From Rhizophlyctis rosea (taxonomy: Eukaryota; Chytridiomycota; Chytridiomycetes; Rhizophlyctidales; Rhizophlyctidaceae), in NCBI GenBank assembly GCA_027596075.1, contig JADGJC010000287.1, forward strand, positions 1 through 27,295: DNA of 27,295 nt, given 5' to 3'. The notes below the pieces were generated by a model. That model ran no database searches. It worked only from the letters and a program-made list of their open reading frames with translations, and had not been told where the DNA came from. Positions 20,165 to 27,295 of this stretch are shown here, one piece after another. Within the stretch, counting starts at the first letter, position 1. The number at the start of each line of letters is the position of its first letter. Position numbers and translations under genes: made by a program.

Positions 20165-20671
20165 GTTTGGGATGATGGTGATGGGTTGGAGGATGGGACG
20201 GGATTGTAAACAAACTTCGGGCAGAGGTAAACAACTTCTTATGTCACAAAGATTTGGTGAGATATAATGATAAGCTGTAGGTATCAATCCTTTTTGACAG
20301 TAGGGTCCGCAGTAGAACGGGTATCTATAAGAAATTGCAACGTTGGATTGTTAACCCGTTCAGCAGTCGAGTGTTCCAAATTTGTGTTCGAAAAGTGTTA
20401 TTGGAACGGGTCCCTGTCTACGTGCGTAATGTCCAGCCAAAAGGGTCCACCTTCAATTCCACCACCCACAGAGTCACAGACCCGCATCCCAGTGACGTAA
20501 GCTCATCACACGAGCCGCATGTGGCTGACGGTCATACAGGCTTGTGAGGCTTGAGAGGCTTGTAATCAGCCACAACGCGTCGCACCTGAATTGTTTTTGG
20601 CCAAACTTCTCCCCAATTTGCCTCTTAGTGCTATTTTTGAATCCACGTCAACTTGCACTATAGCTGCCAAA
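20165..20671. promoter_or_regulatory. Divergent promoter region of the unknown gene and MAK5
   Basis: A 507-bp spacer between divergent ATGs. TGACGTAA at 20493-20500 matches the ATF/CREB-type bZIP half of the fungal site repertoire. A small triplicate of AGGCTTG at 20538-20563 and an AGCC/GGCT palindrome just before it also lie within 200 bp of the MAK5 start. Regulatory roles are inferred from motifs only. Confidence 0.4.
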
Positions 20672-23600
20672 ATGTGGATAATAGAAGAGAAGGCACCTAC
20701 AGAGAAGGGCAAAACTCCTACCACTCCGTCCGAACAGGATGGTTGGAGTGTCGACACCAAGCAAAACACGTCCTTGGACTCCACCTCGCGTAAACGGAAA
20801 CGCCAAAACGATGCCCTACCCGCAAAGCCAAAAGATAAGCGCAAAAAGCAGAAGAAGCCAAAAACCGACGTCGAGGAGGATGAACCGGCTCAAAGTGGAG
20901 AAATCGTATCCGTGAACTCGTTGCCTTGGTCTGAGGTCAAGACGGGTGGCGGTTTTCTTATTGCGGACAACGGCGGTCCCGGCGGATTTTTCTGTTTGGA
21001 GGAGCTTGATGGCGTGGATGTTGAATATGAAGTCGGACAGGGTGGAGGGAAGGTTATTAAGTTCAAGGTGGGGACACGTTATGCTTCTTCTGTTCTGCAC
21101 ATATGCCTTATGAACGCGTCTCACAATCGCTGTGTGTTTGCAGAAAGTCAAACCCTTGCCCCAAACCGCAACACCCGCGCAGCCCACCGTCCCATTACCA
21201 AAAGCAGAAACGGATAAGTGGATAAACATTGACGATTTTGTCGAGGAAGATGGTGCTGACGGGGGAGAATGGGAGGACGTCGAAGATGGCGGTGAGAACG
21301 GTGACGAAGCTGGAGTCGTCGAGAATGGCGTCGAGCATGCAGATGAGGAGACGTCAAGTGCGGTTGACGCCAAGAAGAAGAACAAGAAGGAGAAGAAACA
21401 GAAAGCTGCGCAAGTTACCCCCGAAAGTGAGGAGACGAAGGCTCCGGATGCAGATGCTGAGAAAGATGAAAGTGATGATATCAATGAAGGTAGGCTATAC
21501 TTGATTTGTGAGCTCTGTCTGGATGTATATACTCAACGGCTCATATCCTTAGACATGGACATGTCCGCATGGGAATCCCTGGGCATCCACACATCAATCC
21601 TCAAAGGCCTTCGCACACTCGGCTTCCCAACTCCAACTGAAATCCAAACAAAGTCTCTTCCCGTCACACTTGCGGGCAATCGCGACTTGATCGGCGCTGC
21701 GGCAACGGTGAGCTGGCATCTCTCCTGATATGGCTGGGCGCGTCAACTTATCAAACGTAAACAGGGATCCGGCAAAACACTAGCATTCGGTCTGCCCATC
21801 CTGCAATCGCTGGCGAATAGGGTCGTGAAGGGGAAGGAGGATCCCGGTTGTCATGCATTGATTTTGGCGCCTACGCGTGAGTTGGCGATCCAAGTCACGG
21901 AGCATCTGAATAAGGCGGCGAAGTTTATGCGGGTGAAGGTATGGTGTCGATTACATAATCATTCATCCTTGCCAATTTGCTGAGATACCATTCTCCAAAT
22001 CACAGATTATTTCCATCGTTGGAGGTATGTCAGAGCAAAAGCAGAAACGGTTGTTGTCGACACGACCGGATGTGGTGGTTGCTACTCCCGGTCGGTTGTG
22101 GGAGTTGGCTCGTGAGGTTTGTGGAAGCAATCATTGGTGTTCAATTCTGCAAGAAGGAATGCTCATTGTCACACGAATCAGGACGATAATGTCATCTCAC
22201 GACTCCGAAGAATACGTTTCCTGGCGATTGACGAAGCAGATCGGATGCTTGAGAGTGGACATTTCAAGGATTTGGATAGTATTTTGGATGCAATTTCGCT
22301 TCGTAGGAGGTTGGGATATTTTTTTGAAGCATCACTCATTGAGAAATGGAACTGAATAATTGCCTATTAGGGACTCTGAGCAACCCTCTTCGAAAGGAAT
22401 AAATCGTCGGACTTTCATCTTCTCCGCAACGCTGATTCAAGATGGACGCTTAAAAATGCGTCTAAACAAGCCCATGAAATTCAAAGGCGGTGCACCAACA
22501 TTCGGTACGTCCTCCCTCCCCCCTCCCCACCACCACCCACTAACACCCACCCCACCCTCCAGACGACCTCCTAAAACGCCTAGAATTTTCCGACCCAAAC
22601 CCGGCCTACGTCGACGTCACCACCCCCGACATCATGGCCTCCCAACTCATTGAGACGCAAATCGAGTGTCTCCACACGGATAAGGACGCGTTTCTGTATT
22701 ATATTCTGACGCGGTATCCGGGACGGACGCTGGTTTTTGTGAATAGTATTGATGCTATCAGGCGGCTTGTGCCGGTTTTGACGTTGATGGGTGTTAGGGC
22801 GTTTGGGTTGCATGCGGAGATGCAGCAGAGGGCTCGGTTGAAGAATTTGGATAGGTATGGTGGAATCTCCCCTCCTTAATCTTGCTTTTCAAATTCCAAA
22901 TCTCATGGATCTCACATGACACCCACCCACAGATTCCGCGACCTCCCCTCCGCAGTCCTCATCGCATCCGACGTCGCCGCGCGCGGGTTGGACATCCCAA
23001 ATGTCGAGCATGTCGTGCATTATCAGTTACCCCGCACGGCGGAACTTTATGTACATAGATCGGGACGAACGGCGAGGGGCAGTAGCGAGGGGGTTAGTGT
23101 TATGCTTTGTTCGCCGGAGGAGCAGGGGGTTTATAAGAAGATTTGTCGGATTTTGAGGAAGGGTAAGTTGTTGATTTCAGTTCGGCTGCTGTTTTTCGCG
23201 GATTGGCATGAGGGTTTCTCATAGTGAAATTGCTTTGGTGTGTGTGTAGATGATGGCATACCAGAATTCCCGGTTGATCGGTCGGTGTTGACTGCGATTA
23301 AGACACGGATCAATTTGGCGAGGAAGATTGATGAGGCTGAGCATCGAATTCAGAAGGTTCGTGATTCGCAAATGGTTTCCTCACTTCCCTCCATGCCTTC
23401 CCCCCTTCCCGTACACTGACCCTCATTCGCTCTCACCAGAGCACACACGAATCAAACTGGTTCAAAAAAGCCGCAGAGGAAATGGATATTGTTTTGGACG
23501 ACGATTTGATTTCGGATGCATCGGGGTCTGATGAGGATAGTGGGCGGAAGCGGAGGAAGCAGGATAAGAGTGGTGGTGGGAAGGGGAAGGGGTATAGTAA

Positions 23601-23885
23601 AGATGAGATTAAGGCTATGAGAGCGGAGTTGTCGGGGATGTTGGGGATTTCGATTGTGCCGAAGGGGATTAGTGGGCGGTATTTGACGGGGAATGTTGGG
23701 GTTGCGGATGTGTTGGTTGAGAATGCTGGTATGTTGAGTTGTTGTGTAGTTCCATTGTGTGAGCTTGTGTGCTGATGGTTTTTTTTGTTTCAGGGACGTC
23801 TACATTGATGCCTACGCATCGACCGACGAAAGCTATTGAGGAGATTAAGGGTGGGAAGGGGAAGAGGAAGCGGGGGAAACAGTAG
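20672..23885 (+). CDS. MAK5: DEAD-box RNA helicase of the Mak5/DDX24 family, 60S biogenesis
   Basis: Twelve exons (20672-21067, 21144-21489, 21553-21707, 21765-21938, 22006-22116, 22182-22309, 22371-22504, 22563-22854, 22933-23162, 23250-23356, 23440-23728, 23794-23885) encode 817 residues. Mak5 acts in the nucleolus on early pre-60S particles. Helicase motifs in order: a Q-motif [21 protein letters not shown] (297-304), [22 protein letters not shown] (411-414), SAT (455-457), [16 protein letters not shown] (596-599) and HRSGRTAR (620-627). The N-terminus has basic RKRKRQ and KDKRKKQKK tracts, then [20 protein letters not shown] and LEELDGV, typical of DDX24/Mak5 before the acidic linker, which separates this family from other DEAD proteins. 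The C-terminus ends KGKRKRGKQ. The start is the first ATG; the frame upstream opens only with TTG. Converges on the SelK gene 139 bp away. Confidence 0.94.
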
Positions 23886-24024
23886 GTGTGGTAAGGTGTG
23901 ATGGTATACATTATACATAGAAACGCATGTAATATATTTGCTGTGGACGTCTTTGGTACGTCCATTTGGATCATAATCTACATCATTTACAAGTTGCCGT
24001 CAATTGAAAAAACTTTGATGAGTT

Positions 24025-24523
24025 TTATCTACCACATCCGCCGCTGGGACAGCTCACGTTGGTTGAGGAGCCTGCTCCATGGCCTCCACCGAAACCGCCA
24101 TAGCCTGGCCCGTCGGATGGGTCATCTTTTATTAGGCGACGACCGCTGCCTTTGTTTTTCTTGACGCCGTCGTGTGTCCGCTTTGGCTGTCGTGAGGAGG
24201 AGGTTAATGAACGTTTCTTCTCAAAGACGGCAGCGGGTTGCTGAAAAGCCTACCCATAGTAACGTGATGAAGAAGACGGCAAAGATGTTTAGCACTCCCC
24301 ATATTGTGTCTGTTACTGTTTTGGGACTGTGGGAATCGGGGTTTAGTTTTTGTTGGAAAAGTGCGGTTTGATAGGTGTGAGATATTTACTGCCAAAACGG
24401 TCTCTTTTGAATGACTCGTCCACCTGACAAAGACGGGTGTCAGCAGAAGCGCAATTGATACAAGGACAAAATAACAGGACGTAAGGCGACAGGGGTGAAC
24501 CTACGGGAGTCTACGTAAGGCAT
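24025..24523 (-). CDS. SELENOK: Selenoprotein K/G-family membrane protein, cysteine form
   Basis: Four small exons (24523-24515, 24423-24390, 24315-24254, 24186-24025) encode 88 residues, the family's usual ~90. SelK is a single-pass ER membrane protein linked in animals to ERAD and to protein palmitoylation through DHHC6. Spliced, the product starts MPYVDESFKRDRFGITDTIW, runs through a membrane segment WGVLNIFAVFFITLLW, then a basic linker KKNKGSGRRLIKDD, a Gly-rich tail GPGYGGFGGGHGAG, and ends CPSGGCGR. Vertebrate SelK ends GGUGR, so the Sec position is Cys here (TGT codon; stop is TAA). No continuous frame shows this gene, so an ORF-only annotation would miss it. Joins keep frame, though exon 1 is only three codons and its donor was chosen to preserve the MxYV start. 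Shares a 247-bp divergent promoter with uL1m. Confidence 0.75.
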
Positions 24524-24770
24524 TGTGGTTGTGCCGTCTTTGTAGTTGTGGTGGTGATGCAGAAGGAATGCAGGAGAAGGAAAGGAAGAAGCATCTGGTG
24601 ACTGGGGTATGGGCACGGTCGGGGCACACCCAATGCGTGGCGCGACGCGTCAATGTCACACAGTTCAAGCCACAAGCCACCCGCAATAAACATTGGATCT
24701 GTTCTCTCTCTCTGTTACTTCTCAACTTTCGTCAAATCGTCGAATATAGCACTAGGAGACTATTCCCACG

Positions 24771-26220
24771 ATGCACGTCCGGCGAAGCTTTGTACGGCTA
24801 AGCACTCTGCTATGTAACACGACACCACCTCGGCCGTCTCCAGCTCTATGTTGCCTCTCCTCAATTACCGGTATGGCCGCTCTGGTTTCGGTATCAGCTG
24901 ATCTCTCTCATTCTTATCCTCACTCCGCAACACATCACTCAGGTCTTCCCACACGACAATTCCACAACACCGTCCTCTGTTCCGGAGAACGAAAAAAGCC
25001 CTGGTCATGGGAATACGACAAGGACCGTCCCATCTTCAGCTACGATCGCTACCACAGACTAAAACGGGAGGAGAATGAGAAGGAGGAAAACTTGAGGGAG
25101 ACGCGGATAGGGTTTGATGAGTGTTTTGATGTTTTTCGGGTATGGAATGGCACTGCTGTGGCGGGCAATACGAGTGGCACCGTACTCAACGTGTGCCGCG
25201 CGTTTGTAGGAATACTGTTTAGGAGAGGATAAGATTGTCGCGGCCCACGTTCAGGTGCCGAAGCCGGAGGCGGGAAGTCGACCGATTAGAGGAGATATCA
25301 AGTTGCCGAAACCCATGTCTGCTGATGATCAGTCGGTAGTTTTGGTGTTTGCAAAGGTGCGCATTGAACCGCTCTGCAATGGATCTTGAAGGAACGTCGA
25401 GCTCACAATCATGGTAGGGTGCACAAGCAGAGGAGGCAAAACGGTTAGGGGCTCACATCGTGGGCGGGGACGAATTGATTCAAGAGGTGAGAGGCATACG
25501 ATGTGTCGTTACGCGCAGTATGCACCAGGATGACACTTGGGGTATAGATTGTAGCCGGCAACGTCACCTTCGACAAAGCACTGTCAACAAAAGAGATGTT
25601 CCCGCAAGTTGTGAAGATTGCCAGAATATTGGGTCCGAAAGGACTGATGCCTAGTCCTGCAAAAGGTGCTTTTGTCAGTTGGTCACGTCACCATGGAAGG
25701 GTTGTCAAAGTGACTTTTATCGCGCAGGAACTGTATCCGATGATCTCCCAACCATGATGAATTCATTGTCGGCTACGAGCAAGTTCGAAGCGGATGAGAA
25801 CGGGTACATTCATTTAGGTGAGACGTTATAACATTCTGGTGTTCCCATATCGCGTATTAACCAGTTCTTCCAATAGAAATCGCAAGAGTATGTTCAAAAT
25901 GACACCACCCATCCAAATGAATTCCATATCTCACACTTCTTCCATTTAGACGGGATGGACAAATGATCAAGTGTTCCAAAATTTGAAGGCATTTGTAACA
26001 GCGGTACAGGGAACAAGATCTAGCAAAGCGGATGAAGGTATGTGAGGATGTCATGGGACGGAGCATCGCGACCTTAACTAACGAAACCGACGGTAAAACA
26101 ACAGAGCCAGATGCATTCATTGAATCAATAAACATTTCCTCTGAATATGTTCCCGGACTGAGGCTTCCCAAGCAACAATTCCGCGCGGAAAAGAAGAAGA
26201 AGACTATATTGGATCTATAA
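24771..26220 (+). CDS. MRPL1: Mitochondrial large-subunit ribosomal protein uL1m
   Basis: Eight exons (24771-25139, 25228-25356, 25433-25486, 25548-25665, 25728-25817, 25877-25887, 25950-26037, 26105-26220) encode 324 residues. uL1m forms the L1 stalk that releases E-site tRNA. The first ~75 residues are rich in Arg, Ser, Thr and His and almost lack acids, as in a mitochondrial transit peptide. The L1 fold follows: [57 protein letters not shown] and the L1 signature [20 protein letters not shown], then [20 protein letters not shown] and a basic C-terminus. Exon 6 is an 11-nt microexon. Exon 2 and 3 acceptors (GAG/GAT, GAG/GAG) were chosen to keep frame, because nearer AGs do not. The exon 2/3 junction is the least certain. 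Confidence 0.87.
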
Positions 26221-26586
26221 CTAACTTAATTACTAACTCACACCTGTACATAATCCATTCCAAACACCGGACAGTTTACTAGAGAATGATGGGGCTCTTC
26301 GTGGTTTGGGAGAGGATACTATTATATGGTTAGCTATACAATCAGAGAACTGGAAATGAGGAGAAAGGCCAGTTTACTGGCAACATTTCTCGACAAACGA
26401 TTCTTTGCACGGTTTATCCTATGCCACACTTCACACAATGCCACGCACACAACTAATTTTTCTTCTGCAAAAGTGCTCAAAGTATTTACGAGTGTTAAGT
26501 TCTCCAACCCCCCTCATCATCTATATCTACATACAATCATCCCATTGTCATCACTACATCTCCCCTCCCCGCCGCGCCCCACCCAT
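26221..26586. other. Convergent intergenic region after uL1m
   Basis: These 366 bp lie between the convergent ends of uL1m and the coiled-coil gene. A GCCAGTTTACTGGC palindrome near 26367-26380 could form a hairpin. The half next to the coiled-coil gene is C-rich. No gene is visible. Confidence 0.5.
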
Positions 26587-27295
26587 CTAATACCCCTCCT
26601 CCCGAAAATCAGCCGTCAACTCCTTCAACTGCCTCCTCGCATCTTCAAGTTGCCCATTCAATAACATAACCCTATGCTGCAACGCAAACCGGTCCGATTC
26701 CGCTTCTTCCAAGCTCTTCATCAACCGCTCATTCGCATGCGCCAGCTCAGATACTTTCGCATACGCCCCTTGCAACTGATCCGACAACTGTGCGTTGACA
26801 AGTTCCAACCCTCGTGCCTGATCCGCTTTCTCCCTCTCACACTCCACCTCCCTTTTAGCATGTTCCGCCTGCGCTAACGCCACGTCTCGTTCCGCCTCAG
26901 CTTTAGCCGTCGCACCCCTCGCATCCCTCAACTGGATCTGCAACGCAGTCTGGAACTCCTCCTGCGGTCTCAACTCCGCCGTCAAATTCGCCAGTTCTTT
27001 ATCCCTAACTCTAACTTCCTCCGCCAACCTATCCCTCTCCTCCGTCCGTTGTCTCAACGTCGAATACAAATACGACAACGACGATTTAGCTTCAGCGAGT
27101 TCGAGACGGACGTCCGATGCGCGGTGTTCGGCGTCTTGGGCGTGGAGACGGAGGGCGGCGCGTTCGCGTTCTTGGGCTGCGATGAGGGTTTCGGAGGCGG
27201 TTAGGGCTTGTTCGAGGTCGCGGATGCGGCGTTCGTAGATGTTTTCGATGGAGAGGGGGGGGCGGTCGGTGGGTGTGGAGGGGGGGGGGGGTGGG
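26587..27295 (-). CDS. Coiled-coil protein, C-terminal part (5' end outside window)
   Basis: The frame is open from the right edge to the stop at 26587, giving about 235 residues. It starts with a Pro-rich stretch encoded by a C/G homopolymer (27281-27291), then a near-continuous coiled coil with heptad spacing: ENIYERRIRDLEQALTASET, LAEEVRVRDKELANLTAELR, AERDVALAQAEHAKREVECE, and AHANERLMKSLEEAESDRFA, ending LKELTADFREEGY. No ATG lies in this part, so the start is upstream. Coiled coils alone do not identify a family; a structural, vesicle-tethering or cytoskeletal role is possible. Composition switches near 27085 from C-rich to G-rich along the coding strand. Confidence 0.8.
   Translation of the reverse strand, partial: PPPPPSTPTDRPPLSIENIYERRIRDLEQALTASETLIAAQERERAALRLHAQDAEHRASDVRLELAEAKSSLSYLYSTLRQRTEERDRLAEEVRVRDKELANLTAELRPQEEFQTALQIQLRDARGATAKAEAERDVALAQAEHAKREVECEREKADQARGLELVNAQLSDQLQGAYAKVSELAHANERLMKSLEEAESDRFALQHRVMLLNGQLEDARRQLKELTADFREEGY

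Noticed and set aside
24025..24523. Selenocysteine (TGA-encoded) selenoprotein
   Set aside because: The residue at the Sec position is encoded by TGT and the gene ends at TAA, so no recoding is needed.

Overview
The window is nuclear DNA from a filamentous or early-branching (possibly zoosporic) fungus. Its genes are packed with spliceosomal introns of 47-147 bp carrying GT..AG ends and pyrimidine-rich acceptors. The gene set is fungal (SVF1, TIF6, MAK5, EXO5, a KUP/HAK potassium transporter). Two genes absent from many yeasts, a selenoprotein-K family protein and an ASCC2-type RQT subunit, argue against a budding yeast. No species can be named from sequence alone. All gene models were spliced by hand by joining frames at GT/AG sites and checking the joins against remembered family motifs.

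Layout, left to right. The 5' part of a KUP potassium transporter (minus; continues off the left edge) diverges from EXO5 (plus). TIF6 (plus) follows and converges on an ASCC2/RQT3 homologue (minus), with a ~99-bp Tc1/mariner-like MITE 14 bp beyond the ASCC2 stop codon. ASCC2 diverges from a methionine-R-sulfoxide reductase (MsrB, plus), which converges on SVF1 (minus). From ~12.6 to ~18.6 kb the region is accessory in character: CATC microsatellites in a duplicated segment, a cysteine-rich two-exon ORF, a tandem array of duplicated exon-intron units with decayed reading frames, a small secreted four-cysteine protein, a histidine-rich protein with an N-terminal MGC acylation motif, and a hairpin-rich noncoding stretch. 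An unrecognised low-complexity Ser/Pro protein (minus, 18.6-20.2 kb) then diverges from MAK5 (plus). MAK5 converges on a Cys-type selenoprotein-K homologue (minus), which diverges from mitochondrial ribosomal protein uL1m (plus). The C-terminal part of a coiled-coil protein (minus) runs off the right edge.

Functional theme: four genes concern ribosomes (TIF6 and MAK5 in 60S assembly, the RQT subunit in collided-ribosome rescue, uL1m in mitochondrial translation). Eukaryotic neighbours need not be linked, and no operon-like system is claimed.

The most unusual signal is compositional. In nearly every long exon, on both strands, the coding strand is C-rich (C- and A-ending codons) in its 5' part and switches, often sharply, to G-rich (G- and T-ending codons) in its 3' part. 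The C-rich phase continues from the preceding intron acceptor and the G-rich phase runs into the next donor. It does not depend on protein function.
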